Positions 41,855 through 51,215 of a DNA stretch of 64,000 nt are shown one piece after another. The DNA is from an uncultured archaeon. Its GTDB lineage: Archaea > Thermoproteota > Nitrososphaeria_A > Caldarchaeales > Wolframiiraptoraceae. How positions within the stretch are numbered: position 1 is the stretch's first letter; the number at the start of each line of letters is the position of its first letter. The DNA lies in the NCBI GenBank assembly GCA_938083505.1, contig CALKCF010000004.1, positions 62,001 through 126,000 on the forward strand. Reading direction: 5' to 3'. A program made the position numbers and the translations under genes. The notes below the pieces were generated by a model. It saw only the letters and a list, made by a program, of their open reading frames with translations. It was not told the DNA's origin and did not search any database.

Positions 41855-42965
41855 GTGAAGATAACTGACGTTAGAGTTGTGTCACTGTACTCACCTCTTA
41901 ATGAACCTATGAAGTTATCCATCGGTACGCTTGAAAAGAGGCCTTTTGCTCTTATCGAAGTTCATACAGATGAAGGTATAATAGGCCTCGGAGAGACTTT
42001 TGTTAACTTTCCACCATGGTCGGTCGAGGAAAGAAGAACAACTCTCAAGAATGTAAAAACTGCTTTTAGGTGAAGATCCTACAAATATCGAGGCTATATG
42101 GAAAAAGATGTACACATCGCTAGTAAAGATGGGACTTCAATGTGGTTGTAAGGGCGCTATGCTCCAAGTGATTAGCGGAATAGACATAGCCCTTTGGGAC
42201 ATACTCGGAAAAGTAAAGAACCAACCTATATGCAAACTCATATCCAATAATCCAAAGCAGAAATTAAGACTTTATGCAACAGGACTCAGCGCTAGCGACC
42301 CAGTTGGGCATGCAAGGAGTTTAGTATCAGAAGGATACGACACCTTAAAGCTTAGGATAGGATTTGATCCTGAGAAGGATGTCGAGCTCGTGAAAAGTGT
42401 AAGGAAGGCTGTAGGCAAAGATGTCAGGCTAATCGCGGACGCGAACATGGCTTGGGACTATAAAAAGGCATTAGAGATAGCAAGGAGGTTAGAAAAGTAC
42501 GAACTCTTCTGGCTTGAGGAACCTATCATATGTGACGACCTAGATGGCATGTCAAGACTTGCAGCGGAACTTGAGACTTGGATCGATGCAGGAGAGAATG
42601 TATATGGTTTGGCTGAGTTTGAAAGGATGATAAATAAGAGGGCCGCCGATGTTCTCATGCCTGACGTCAGCAAGACTGGTGGTATAACCGAAGGTATTAA
42701 GATAGCCAATTTAATAAATTCGAACGGCCTACCTTTCTCGCCACACTTTTACGGCTCTGAAGTTGGCTTTGTGACGACCTTACATTTTGTTGCGGCAACC
42801 GAAGGGTGTTTGATAGTTCAAAGAGATATATCAGATGTACCCCTCTTCAAGGATATGCTAAAAGAGCCAGTAAAGATAGATGATGGGTATGCGGAGGTGC
42901 CCAAAGCTCCCGGCCTAGGAATAGAGCTAAACTGGGAGAGGTTAGAAATATACCGCAAAAGTTAG
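41855..42965 (+). pseudogene. Enolase-superfamily (mandelate racemase type) enzyme, frameshifted
   Basis: Member of the mandelate racemase/muconate lactonizing branch, typically a sugar acid dehydratase or epimerase. Start GTG 41855 (MKITDVRVVSLYSP). The first frame ends at 42073 after AAAAA at 42055-42059; removing one A gives LLLGEDPTNIEAIWKKMYTSL and joins the frame to 42965. Downstream motifs: TLKLRIG (K-x-R in place of K-x-K), metal ligands in IADANM, FWLEEP and DAGENVYG, and a His in SPHFYGSEVG. All other catalytic parts are present, so a sequence error is possible. Likely substrate: sugar acids (inference). Confidence 0.8.
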
Positions 42966-43011
42966 TATCAAACAACAGTTCCAAACTAATAGAAGAAGGT
43001 GAATTTATTAA

Positions 43012-43797
43012 TTACTGAAAAATTTCCATGAGTTCTTTCAGTAGTTTATCATTAGCAGCAGCAACGTAGCTTATGTCTCCTTTATAGAGTAGGTCTAAGT
43101 TTTTCAACGACCCATCCAAACTCTCCACAACACCGCCTGCCTGCATCACTATATACGCCGCAGCTGCCATATCAACGACCCTCACACCCTCCAGAGCAAG
43201 GAAGCAATCTAACCTTCCGCAACTTACGTATGCGGTCTCAAGGGCTGCGGAACCCATGGACCTCGTATAACGAGCCCTTGAGATCACGTGTTCAGCAAAC
43301 ATCGATAGCTTTTCATTATGCTTGAAAACCTTTAGGTCTAATGAAACTATGGCTTCATTCAATGAAGTTGTGTTTGACGGTCTGACCAGCTTATCGTTTA
43401 TATATGCACCTCTTTTGTCTGCTATGATAACCTCGCCGTTAACTAAGTTGATTATGCCGGCAGCGATTATGTCCGAAAACTTCTTTCCCTTAGAGATTGC
43501 TATGGCCGCGGAGTAAAAAGGCAAGTCTTGCTTCAGGTTTACTGTTCCATCCACTGGGTCCACGATAGCTAAGTACTCAGAATTGTCCACGTCGCCGAGG
43601 AGTCCTGTTTCCTCACTAATTATTGAGATGTTTTGTATAGCGCTCTTTAACACATCGATTATAGCTTTTTCAGAGGCGACATCCGCCACAGTAGATATAT
43701 CACCGAAAGCACCAGCGTTTAGCTCACGTCCTTTGTCTTCTAGGTTATTTACTGTTACCCTTGCCGCCTCTAGTGCTTTTTTTATTATTAACTCCAA
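43012..43797 (-). CDS. Inositol monophosphatase/fructose-1,6-bisphosphatase-type enzyme
   Basis: 261-residue Mg-dependent phosphatase of the IMPase/archaeal FBPase class IV group. Metal-binding signatures: SIISEETGLLG (Glu), IVDPVDGTVNLKQDLPFYSA (Asp, Asp, Gly, Thr) and GVRVVDMAAAAYIVMQAGG (Asp). Archaeal enzymes act on both myo-inositol-1-phosphate and fructose-1,6-bisphosphate. It lies 14 nt after the hydroxyacid dehydrogenase gene in the same direction; the two probably share a transcript. Length is normal. Confidence 0.88.
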   Translation of the reverse strand: MELIIKKALEAARVTVNNLEDKGRELNAGAFGDISTVADVASEKAIIDVLKSAIQNISIISEETGLLGDVDNSEYLAIVDPVDGTVNLKQDLPFYSAAIAISKGKKFSDIIAAGIINLVNGEVIIADKRGAYINDKLVRPSNTTSLNEAIVSLDLKVFKHNEKLSMFAEHVISRARYTRSMGSAALETAYVSCGRLDCFLALEGVRVVDMAAAAYIVMQAGGVVESLDGSLKNLDLLYKGDISYVAAANDKLLKELMEIFQ

Positions 43798-43811
43798 GTT
43801 AGGTCTTTTTC

Positions 43812-44819
43812 CTAAATCACTTTGACTTTATCGAGAGGTCTGATTTTCATAACTTCTGTGTTGAACAGTGAGAGCGGGGGCTCACCTTTCAGGACCTTAA
43901 CGACATTCAACGCACCCGTCTCTGCCATCGCATACCTTGCTTCATACGAAGCATTACCTATGTGGGGCGTTAAGACCACGTTTGGAAGTGTCAGTAATGG
44001 ACTATCCATGGGTAGCGGTTCGACCTCGAAGACGTCAAGCCCTGCCCCAGCTATCCAGCCTTCTTTTAAAGCCTTTATCAATGCTTTCTCGTCCACAACA
44101 GGCCCTCTTGAAGTATTTATTAGGAATGCTGTCTTTTTCATCATCTTAAGCCTTTCTTCATTTATCAGATGGTATGTATCTTTGGATAGAAATACATGTA
44201 TGGAAACAAAATCTGACGTTTTTAGAAGCTCCTCAAGGTTAACAAACCTTATTCCGAGCTCCTCCTCAGCCTTCTGATTCCTTATAATGTCGTAGTAGAT
44301 TAGGTTCATGCCGAACGCCTTTGCTCTTACGGCCGTCGCATAACCTATCTTACCAAGTCCAATTATGCCCAATGTTTTATCCTTAAGTTCTGTTCCCAAC
44401 ATCATGAAGGGTGTCCATGCAATTTTCCACTTTCCCTCTCTTATGTATCTGTCACCTTCAACTATTCTCCTAGCAACTGCAAGCATAAGACCTATGGCCA
44501 CTTCAGATACGGGCTCAGATGCTGCTGGAGAATTTGTAACATATATTCCCTTAGACGTAGCGTAAGCTACGTCTATATGATCAACACCTGCTGTAATTGT
44601 GCCTATAATTCTGAGGTCTGGTGCAGCATCTATCACCTCTTTATCTACTTTAGCTGTTAGGTGACAGAGTATGGCTTGGACATCTTTTACACTTTTAACG
44701 AACTCATCATGCGGTATCGGCTCATCCTTTTCTCTGTAGATCACTTCGCACTCTTTTTTCAGAACTTCTATACCTGACTCCGGTATCCTGTTGGTTACGA
44801 ATACTTTAGGTTTCATCAT
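43812..44819 (-). CDS. D-2-hydroxyacid dehydrogenase (glyoxylate/hydroxypyruvate reductase type)
   Basis: 335 residues, NAD(P)-dependent. NAD-binding motif LGIIGLGKIGYATAVRAKAFG (near 150-170), the catalytic Arg in NTSRGPVVDEKAL, Glu in GLDVFEVEPLP and His in VLTPHIGNASYEARYAMAE. Segments VTNSPAASEPVSEVAIGLML and KTAFLINTSRGPV are close to archaeal glyoxylate reductases (GyaR) and SerA-like enzymes, but the ACT domain of SerA is missing. Could serve in glycerate/serine metabolism, or the sugar-acid route with the neighbouring enolase-superfamily gene. Confidence 0.88.
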   Translation of the reverse strand: MMKPKVFVTNRIPESGIEVLKKECEVIYREKDEPIPHDEFVKSVKDVQAILCHLTAKVDKEVIDAAPDLRIIGTITAGVDHIDVAYATSKGIYVTNSPAASEPVSEVAIGLMLAVARRIVEGDRYIREGKWKIAWTPFMMLGTELKDKTLGIIGLGKIGYATAVRAKAFGMNLIYYDIIRNQKAEEELGIRFVNLEELLKTSDFVSIHVFLSKDTYHLINEERLKMMKKTAFLINTSRGPVVDEKALIKALKEGWIAGAGLDVFEVEPLPMDSPLLTLPNVVLTPHIGNASYEARYAMAETGALNVVKVLKGEPPLSLFNTEVMKIRPLDKVKVI

Positions 44820-44853
44820 AGTTTATTTCAAAATTTTTAGTTAAATATAAATT

Positions 44854-45120
44854 TCACCTTCGCTTCTGTTTTAAGATCTTTTCTACAGTTTTCGAAAGTT
44901 CTGGCCATTTTTTTCTGACTTCCGCCTCAATTATTTTAGCTATTTCGTCGCTTATGCTGTAGCGTGGTAGTAAGCTTTTCCTGTAGTTGAATATTGCCGC
45001 CGAGAGCGGAGAGTAGAAGGTAAGCCTTGGTTGTTTTACGGCTAGCTTTATTGCCTCTGTTAAGAATTTCTTGTTTATCTTCTCCTGTTTTTTGTTTGAA
45101 GGGGTTTGTTTTATTTTCAT
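44854..45120 (-). CDS. Hypothetical basic protein (88 residues)
   Basis: Not recognised. Lysine-rich N-terminus (MKIKQTPSNKKQEKINKK), then FLTEAIKLAVKQPRLTFYSPLSAAIFNYRKSLLPRYSI and a helix with KIIEAEVRKKWPELSKTVEKILKQKRR. Charge pattern and size suit a nucleic-acid-binding protein. The start lies about 26 nt from a CATAAATTTTC box, i.e. leaderless. A large inverted repeat (45157-45187) sits directly upstream of the promoter, so regulated expression is likely. Divergent from the purine operon end (its 5' flank faces the purA 3' end). Function unknown; a transcription factor or toxin/antitoxin partner is only speculation. Confidence 0.6.
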   Translation of the reverse strand: MKIKQTPSNKKQEKINKKFLTEAIKLAVKQPRLTFYSPLSAAIFNYRKSLLPRYSISDEIAKIIEAEVRKKWPELSKTVEKILKQKRR

Positions 45121-45467
45121 ACTTTCATCGACTTTTGAAAATTTATGAAAGTTATAAGGTTTACCTTTTATGTTTTAAGGTAAACCTAACAATTCGATAA
45201 CTATTGCAATTCGATCGTGAACGAATAAGGTGAAGCAGTTTAATTCAATATAAAATGAATTAATACTCTACCAAACACCTGAGAGGTTATAAAGCCCCCT
45301 CGAAAAACCCTATTTTTCGCGTTTTCGGCAGGATTTCTCATAAGAATCGGTTGGGGAATCGTGTATTTGTAAAAATAAGTCATTATTCAATGACTTAGCG
45401 TGGAAGAGGTTTTGTTCTTATTACTTGATGAATTTTCATCAAAGGTTTACCTAAAAAGGTAGAAGGT
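45121..45467. repeat. Spacer packed with inverted repeats and four copies of an AGGTTTACCT palindrome
   Basis: No ORF. Motif AAGGTTTACCTT (palindromic arms AAGGT/ACCTT with a TT centre) occurs at 45156-45167 and again at 45463-45474, with an inverted copy AAGGTAAACCT at 45177-45187 and a further copy AGGTTTACCT at 45443-45452. Other perfect inverted repeats: ACTTTCAT/ATGAAAGT (45121-45128, 45145-45152), TTAATTCA/TGAATTAA (45240-45247, 45256-45263), CGAAAAA/TTTTTCG (45301-45307, 45313-45319), TAAGTCATT/AATGACTTA (45376-45384, 45389-45397), TTGATGAA/TTCATCAA (45425-45432, 45435-45442). It spans the purA 3' end and the upstream region of the 88-residue gene. Confidence 0.8.
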
Positions 45468-46748
45468 TTACCTTATAACAATTTCGCGCCGTTCAGCACC
45501 TATTGATACATACTTGATAGGACAAACCAAAAGCTTTTCCAGAAATTCAATGTAGTCCCTCAATTGCTTTGGAAGAGCATCGAAATTTCCCTTCAGCGCT
45601 TCGACCTTTTCCTTTTCCGAAAGTTCCCTCCACCCCTCCAGCTCGACATACACGGGTTTACACTTTTCCAGAACATGGAGCGAGCTGGGGAAGGTTTTAA
45701 CCTCTTGACCGTTAACCTCATAAGCCAAGCAAACCTTGACTGGGTCTATATTCGTAAGACAGTCTACTTTCGTCACAGCCACCGATGTAACACCGTTTAG
45801 CATTATTGAATACCTTACGGCTACTGCATCGAACCAGCCAACCCTTCTGGGCCTACCGGTTGTTGTTCCGTACTCTTTCCCTTTCTCTCTTACTATCGAA
45901 GCTACGGGCTCTTCCATCTCTGTCGGAAACGGACCTTTACCGACTCTTGTTGTGTATGCTTTAGTAACGCCTATGATCTCGTCAACCCTTTTTGGACCTA
46001 TGCCCACGCTATTACATGCAGCTCCTGCTGTTGTGTTTGAAGATGTAACGAAAGGATAGGTTCCGTGATCTATGTCCAATAGCGTTCCTTGGGCTCCTTC
46101 TAGTATGACAAAACCTCCCTTGTCTAGCGTCTCATTTACGAGGCGTGCCACGTCCCCAACATATTTTCCTAACTTTGAGGCAACCTCGTGGAGAAACTGG
46201 GTCACATGTTCAACGTCCAGCTCTACCTTTATATTGTAGACATCTGATAAGAGGGCTTTTGTCATGGTTATGCTTTTCTCAAGTCTGGACCTTATGGACT
46301 CTATCTCTACCAAATCAGAGAACCTTATGCCAACCCTTGCAGACTTATAGGTATAGGTTGGACCTATGCCCATTCTAGTCGTTCCAACACCCTTACCGGA
46401 CGACTCTTCAGCCTCATCCAGCATCTTGTGTATGTCCAACACTATATGCGCTTTGCCGTCTATTGTTAGCTTCGGTTGTATACCTTCTCTGTTCAATGAT
46501 TCCAGTTCCTTGAGGAGCTTTACAGGATCTATTACCATGCCCGAGGCAAGGCAGACGTGCTTACCCCTAAGTGCTGCAACAGGTAGATGATGAAATCTGT
46601 AAATCTTCCCATTAAGGACGACTGTATGGCCCGCGTTAGCACCGCCTTGGTATCTCACCGCCAAATCTGCGTTTTCTGATATAAAGTCCACGATCTTGCC
46701 TTTACCCTCATCGCCCCATTGGAGACCGACGATTACTACGGCTGGCAT
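45468..46748 (-). CDS. purA: Adenylosuccinate synthetase
   Basis: Converts IMP plus aspartate and GTP to adenylosuccinate, the first step from IMP to AMP. 426 residues. GTP-binding loop VGLQWGDEGKGKIVD at the N-terminus, GGANAGHTVVLNGKIYRFH, GAQGTLLDIDHGTYPFVTSSNTTAG in the middle and TKVDCLTN near the end are diagnostic. It starts 3 nt after the guaB stop and is the last gene of the purine operon. The stop codon TAA falls within the palindromic AAGGTTTACCTT copy at 45463-45474. Confidence 0.96.
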   Translation of the reverse strand: MPAVVIVGLQWGDEGKGKIVDFISENADLAVRYQGGANAGHTVVLNGKIYRFHHLPVAALRGKHVCLASGMVIDPVKLLKELESLNREGIQPKLTIDGKAHIVLDIHKMLDEAEESSGKGVGTTRMGIGPTYTYKSARVGIRFSDLVEIESIRSRLEKSITMTKALLSDVYNIKVELDVEHVTQFLHEVASKLGKYVGDVARLVNETLDKGGFVILEGAQGTLLDIDHGTYPFVTSSNTTAGAACNSVGIGPKRVDEIIGVTKAYTTRVGKGPFPTEMEEPVASIVREKGKEYGTTTGRPRRVGWFDAVAVRYSIMLNGVTSVAVTKVDCLTNIDPVKVCLAYEVNGQEVKTFPSSLHVLEKCKPVYVELEGWRELSEKEKVEALKGNFDALPKQLRDYIEFLEKLLVCPIKYVSIGAERREIVIR

Positions 46749-46751
46749 CGC

Positions 46752-48206
46752 TCACTCTATTACCTCAACGTCATGAGGATAGCTTTCTTTTATACCGGCT
46801 TCAGATAGGCTGATAAACTTAGCATTATTCCAGAGTTCTCTTATGTTCCTTGCACCACAGTAACTCATGCCAGCTCTTAGAGCTGCTACAAGCTGGTTAA
46901 GGAGCTCTGAGGCCCTCCCCCTATAGGGTACGTATGCCTCCACACCCTCAGATGTGTATGCATAATCTACTATAGAGTCCAAATCTATCTGCTTGTCTTC
47001 TTTGAAGTCTCTAGCTAGCATGGCATAGAATGATGCCATGCCCCTATAGACCTTATACTTCTTGCCACCCCTAGATATCGTTGCACCAGGACTCTCATCC
47101 GTACCAGCAAGGAGGCTGCCTATCATCACTGTTGATGCGCCTGCGGCAATCGCTTTGACAAGGTCACCGCTGTTACGTATACCGCCATCAGCTATTATAG
47201 GCACACCCCACTCGATAGATTTCTCGGCGCAGCTGAGTATTGCAGTAAGCTGCGGTACACCGACGCCGGTTACGATTCTCGTAGTGCACACAGTCCCAGG
47301 TCCTATCCCAACCTTGACAGCGTCGGCACCAGCGGAAGCAAGGTCCTCAAAACCTTCAGGTGTAGCTACATTACCGGCAACCACTTGAATGTCACCGAAG
47401 GTTTCTTTAAGTTTCCTAACAGCCCTTATGACTTCGTCTGTGTGACCGTGGGCAACATCGATGACTAAGGCATCTGCACTGGCATCCAGTAATACTTTTG
47501 CCCTCTCCAGGTAGCCTTCCCTTATTCCTATTGCGGCGGCGACCAAAAGCCTACCCTTTTGATCTCTCGCGGCATTCGGATACATGCTCTTGATCATGAT
47601 GTCTTTTGCTGTTACGAGACCGACTACTTTGTCCTCTTCATCAACAAGCGGTAACTTCTCAACTTTGTACTTCTTGAATATCTCTTTTGCCTCCTCTAGC
47701 GTTATCTTTCGGGTAGATACCACGAGTCTTTCTCTGGGCGTCATAACGTCTATTATAGGTTTTTCATAATTCTCCTCAAAGAGTATGTCGCGCTTCGTAA
47801 CTAGGCCTTTGAGCTTGCCATCCTCTTCAACAACCAAAAGCCCTCCTACGCCGTAGTTTTCCATGAGTTCCTTCGCTTTTCCGACTGTGCTTTTAAAGGG
47901 CAGCGTGTATGGTTTCTCTATTATGATATTTTCGGCCCTCTTAACGCGCTGAACCTCTTGGGCTTGACGCTCGATGGACATGAATCTATGGATAACACCT
48001 ATGCCTCCATGTCTTGCCATCGTAATTGCCATCTCAGATTCCGTAACGGTGTCCATCGCTGAAGAGACTATTGGTATATTCAGCCGTATCTTCTTCGTGA
48101 AGAAAGTTTCTATCGAAACCTCTTTTCTTGAATGTAGAGGGAATCTACGGGGCACGAGAAGGACGTCGTCGAAGGTTAAACCTCTCTCTATTTCCTTTAC
48201 GACCAC
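46752..48206 (-). CDS. guaB: IMP dehydrogenase
   Basis: Oxidises IMP to XMP, the first step to GMP, with NAD. 484 residues with the catalytic domain split by a CBS pair ([21 protein letters not shown] and [21 protein letters not shown], about residues 100-220), which usually senses purine nucleotides. Catalytic Cys lies in [19 protein letters not shown], with [26 protein letters not shown] and the flap GMASFYAM. It begins 45 nt after purP and ends 3 nt before purA. Confidence 0.96.
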   Translation of the reverse strand: MVVKEIERGLTFDDVLLVPRRFPLHSRKEVSIETFFTKKIRLNIPIVSSAMDTVTESEMAITMARHGGIGVIHRFMSIERQAQEVQRVKRAENIIIEKPYTLPFKSTVGKAKELMENYGVGGLLVVEEDGKLKGLVTKRDILFEENYEKPIIDVMTPRERLVVSTRKITLEEAKEIFKKYKVEKLPLVDEEDKVVGLVTAKDIMIKSMYPNAARDQKGRLLVAAAIGIREGYLERAKVLLDASADALVIDVAHGHTDEVIRAVRKLKETFGDIQVVAGNVATPEGFEDLASAGADAVKVGIGPGTVCTTRIVTGVGVPQLTAILSCAEKSIEWGVPIIADGGIRNSGDLVKAIAAGASTVMIGSLLAGTDESPGATISRGGKKYKVYRGMASFYAMLARDFKEDKQIDLDSIVDYAYTSEGVEAYVPYRGRASELLNQLVAALRAGMSYCGARNIRELWNNAKFISLSEAGIKESYPHDVEVIE

Positions 48207-48251
48207 TTAATCCCTTAGCCCACTGATTATGTGGCTAAATTTAAAGATTAA

Positions 48252-49271
48252 CTAGGTCACGAGTTTCTCTAAGTCGGAAGTTTCATATGCGAGCCTTATC
48301 TCCCTAGCTATTCTTCTACCCATGCTCATTTCCTCACCATATATTAAGTAGGAGTATGGCGAGCCGCTTATGAAGAGGTTTGTGCCAGCAACTATCCTAG
48401 CCGAGAACTCAAAAACAACCACATCATCTGGTGTTCTACAAGCAGCCTCTATACAAAAAGGTCCTATTATGCCAGGCGGCACGAGCCTTTTCGTAGCCTC
48501 AACAAACCTCTCAGCTATATCGAAAAATTTTTCCAAAATGGATTCCCTTAGGACCAGAGGTATGTTGCCCACGACTTCGTAAGTTGGTTGCATGTCAAGA
48601 TTCAGTTGGTCTGATGCCGGTATCCTTCCTAAAGAATCGACATTTGTTTCATACCTCCTGTCAACACCAAGCAACTCCACCTCTTCTTTAAGGGGTGAAT
48701 AGAAAAAGTGAGGATATACCGTTACGCCTATTACGTACTCCTGTATGTAAAACTCACAGTTCGTTTTTACGCTCATTTTCGTCAGTTTTTTTATCAAATC
48801 CTCTCTTCCGCTTGCTAAGAAGTAACCCTTGCCTCCTTCTGCGCCTGGCAGCTTGACTATAACAGGGCAATCCACTTCATCTGGTGAGCTAAAACTCCTC
48901 GGCACCTTTATACCTGCCTCTTTAAGTAACCTTTCTTTAAGTTCTCTGTCCGATTCCCAGAGTAGGAGTTCCCTGTTCCCAAAAATGGGGACCTTGAAAT
49001 CCCTAATGAACTTACTAATATTAACATCCGATATTATCGTTCCATGGGGTACGAGTATACTGCCCATGTTCATTAAGGTCTTTTGTATATGTCCTCTTAT
49101 CAGATCTTCCACATTGTCTACTAAGAGTAGCTCATCCGCTAACCTGAACCTCTCGTAGAATTTACGGCGACTCCTAGGGCATAGAAGTACTGTTTTAAGC
49201 CCCTCATCTTTAGCACCTTTTAGTATTTGAAGGGCTGAGTGTGAGCCATAGGTAGTGACGGATATGTTCAT
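48252..49271 (-). CDS. purP: Formate-dependent FAICAR synthetase PurP (copy 1)
   Basis: ATP-grasp enzyme that formylates AICAR with free formate and ATP in archaeal purine synthesis. 339 residues. N-terminus NISVTTYGSHSALQILKGAKDEGL and the core SSPDEVDCPVIVKLPGAEGGKGYFLASG, plus the C-terminal PGIIGPFCIEAACRTPDDVVVFEFSARIVAGTNLF are PurP-specific. It overlaps the upstream paralogue by 4 nt and lies 45 nt before guaB. Confidence 0.92.
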   Translation of the reverse strand: MNISVTTYGSHSALQILKGAKDEGLKTVLLCPRSRRKFYERFRLADELLLVDNVEDLIRGHIQKTLMNMGSILVPHGTIISDVNISKFIRDFKVPIFGNRELLLWESDRELKERLLKEAGIKVPRSFSSPDEVDCPVIVKLPGAEGGKGYFLASGREDLIKKLTKMSVKTNCEFYIQEYVIGVTVYPHFFYSPLKEEVELLGVDRRYETNVDSLGRIPASDQLNLDMQPTYEVVGNIPLVLRESILEKFFDIAERFVEATKRLVPPGIIGPFCIEAACRTPDDVVVFEFSARIVAGTNLFISGSPYSYLIYGEEMSMGRRIAREIRLAYETSDLEKLVT

Positions 49272-50374
49272 GTAACCACCTCTTTTAACCTATTCTGTTC
49301 CATTGCCCTCTTGAGCTCCATCGCTATCCTCCTACCGACGCCTATAACAAAACCATGGTAGTATTTTGAATAAGGGCTAGTCGTGGTTAGCATAGGGCTT
49401 CCCGGAACCCTTAATGAAACGTCAAAAACTACAAAATCTAAATCCTTATTTATTGCGCCCTGGAGGGCGAACGGTCCTATTATACCTGGCGGATATTCTT
49501 CCTTTACGGTCTCTACAAACCTTTCACCAACTTCCAAGACTTTCTCCAACAACGACTCCCTCACGGATGCTGGCTGATGACCTACTTCTATGTTCTGGAG
49601 TAGGATGTTAATCTCCAGTTGGTCCTTAGCAGGAAGGTTGACAAAGTCGTAGAGATTTGTCTGAAGTCTTCTATCTATGCCAAGAAACTCAAGGTTACTA
49701 TCGATGGGTGAATAGAAGTAATTGAAATTGAAGAATGTGCCTATAACAAGTTCTTCTATCACAGCCTTAGATAACTCCTCTTCGGATATTAGACCCGCCT
49801 CAATCCTTTCTCGAACCTTTTGCCTATATTCCGAGGGTGAGGAAGCAATAAAAAAGGCTCTCTCCACCTTCCTCTTAGCTTCCTGTACCTTCACCATCAC
49901 GGGCCTATCTATTTCGTCAGGTGAGCTGAACCTCATGGGCGTCCTTATGCCAGCCTTTGAGAGGAGATAGTACTGATTCTTTTCTGCCCACCTTTCTTCT
50001 GCCTTCAATAGGGCCCTATTACCGAAGATTGGTACTAAGAATACGTTCTCTATACCCTCATAGGGCACATAGGTCGTAAAAGACCTATTTGGAACGAATA
50101 TAGAGTTTGATGCCCTTAGCTCATTTATTATATCTTTTCTCAGAACTTCGCTAAATTTGTTAACTATGAGTATCCTGTCAACTATTCTCTTAAAGTGCAC
50201 ATAGGCCCTCATCCTGTCTTTTTGACAAACAGCCATCGTCGAAAGCCCTTCGTCCTTTGCACCATCAAAGACTTCTAAGGCCGAGTGACTACCTATGCAG
50301 CTAACAGATAACGCTCTCGTATTATAACTCTCTATAAGCTCTGCTATCTGTGACCTCTCGATCAAACTCAGCAC
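49268..50374 (-). CDS. PurP paralogue (copy 2)
   Basis: 368-residue paralogue of the next gene, starting the operon. Same plan: VSCIGSHSALEVFDGAKDEGL, SSPDEIDRPVMVKVQEAKRKVERAFFIAS, and PGIIGPFALQGAINKDLDFVVFDVSLRVPGSPML. Differences in the ATP-grasp loop (EAKRKVERAFF instead of EGGKGYFL) suggest altered nucleotide or substrate binding. Pairs of PurP paralogues occur in many archaea; one copy is active on AICAR while the role of the other is unclear. The first ATG is 50374; the translation is coupled to the downstream purP. Confidence 0.88.
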   Translation of the reverse strand: MLSLIERSQIAELIESYNTRALSVSCIGSHSALEVFDGAKDEGLSTMAVCQKDRMRAYVHFKRIVDRILIVNKFSEVLRKDIINELRASNSIFVPNRSFTTYVPYEGIENVFLVPIFGNRALLKAEERWAEKNQYYLLSKAGIRTPMRFSSPDEIDRPVMVKVQEAKRKVERAFFIASSPSEYRQKVRERIEAGLISEEELSKAVIEELVIGTFFNFNYFYSPIDSNLEFLGIDRRLQTNLYDFVNLPAKDQLEINILLQNIEVGHQPASVRESLLEKVLEVGERFVETVKEEYPPGIIGPFALQGAINKDLDFVVFDVSLRVPGSPMLTTTSPYSKYYHGFVIGVGRRIAMELKRAMEQNRLKEVVT

Positions 50375-50435
50375 CTACACAGGACCTCAGTATGTTGAAG
50401 ATAAAAAATTTTTAAGGATTAAAAATAAAGAATTT

Positions 50436-50864
50436 TTAGACACCTTCCCGGACCACTTCAGTTCTGACCATGATGGACGATCTGTCAGCAAAGTGCTTTG
50501 TGTATCCCTTCGGGGCTAACCCTTTAACTATATATTCAAAGGCTTTCTCAGGCTGACTTTCACGACCGCAGGTATAAACATCAACGGTTGCATAGTGGTA
50601 GGCGGGCCATGTATGTACTGCAACATGACTTTCTGTAACCAGAGCTATTACCGATATACCGCCTTTTTTGCTAAAGAACTTCCAAGATTTAAGCTCAACT
50701 AAATGCATATTCGCTATCTTAACAGCATCCCTTACCAACTTTCTCAGATAGCCCTCATTAGCTATCAGACGAACGTCGCACTCATAGAGATTTCCATAAA
50801 CGTGCTTGCCTACTATGTTATCCTCGCCTTCCTTGAATGTAGTCAACTTGTAGTTACTCAACAT
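50436..50864 (-). CDS. speD: S-adenosylmethionine/arginine decarboxylase proenzyme
   Basis: Pyruvoyl-dependent decarboxylase of about 142 residues. The self-cleavage site is in IALVTESHVAVHTWPAYHYATVDVYTCG: the Ser after Glu becomes the pyruvoyl group. In crenarchaea, paralogues of this family decarboxylate either AdoMet or arginine for polyamine synthesis; which one this is cannot be told from the motif. ATG 50864 fits a CATTTATAATTTA box near 50890-50902; the open frame continues to 50906. Upstream (50963-50976) is the palindrome GATCGTAAACGATC. Confidence 0.9.
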   Translation of the reverse strand: MLSNYKLTTFKEGEDNIVGKHVYGNLYECDVRLIANEGYLRKLVRDAVKIANMHLVELKSWKFFSKKGGISVIALVTESHVAVHTWPAYHYATVDVYTCGRESQPEKAFEYIVKGLAPKGYTKHFADRSSIMVRTEVVREGV

Positions 50865-51215
50865 TTTTTGTCTATTTGCTCTACAAACTAAATTATAAAT
50901 GTTCACTCACACATAAGGTCAGAGCGCTATTAACAACTCCTACTTACACACGTTAACTTTCAGATCGTAAACGATCGCGAGTTCTCATAAATTGCTAATT
51001 TGCTCGATATCATCATTCAAAAATGAAACAAAATTTGCAAACTAACTGAACAACAAGGAAAACGAGCACACAATCCTGCCTGCCAACTCAGCATAGTTTG
51101 GCCATGAATGATCTGAAATCACTCACTAACATCAGCGACTAACCAACTCATGGGAGTCTCCTCTTACGATAAAGTTTTTTAAATAGAAGTGCTCACCTAA
51201 AGTAGGTCATCCCTT
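50865..51215. promoter_or_regulatory. Intergenic region, speD / mrp divergent promoters
   Basis: Holds the speD promoter (TATA-like box near 50890-50902), a 14-bp inverted repeat GATCGTAAACGATC at 50963-50976, and the mrp promoter (AGTTTTTTAAATAGAAG near 51171-51187). The middle part (about 51000-51165) shows no ORF, tRNA or box motifs I can support. Confidence 0.5.

Noticed and set aside
50907-51030. C/D sRNA on the minus strand upstream of speD
   Set aside because: One ATGATGA-like box is present, but the CTGA boxes are at wrong distances and no D'/C' pair is convincing.
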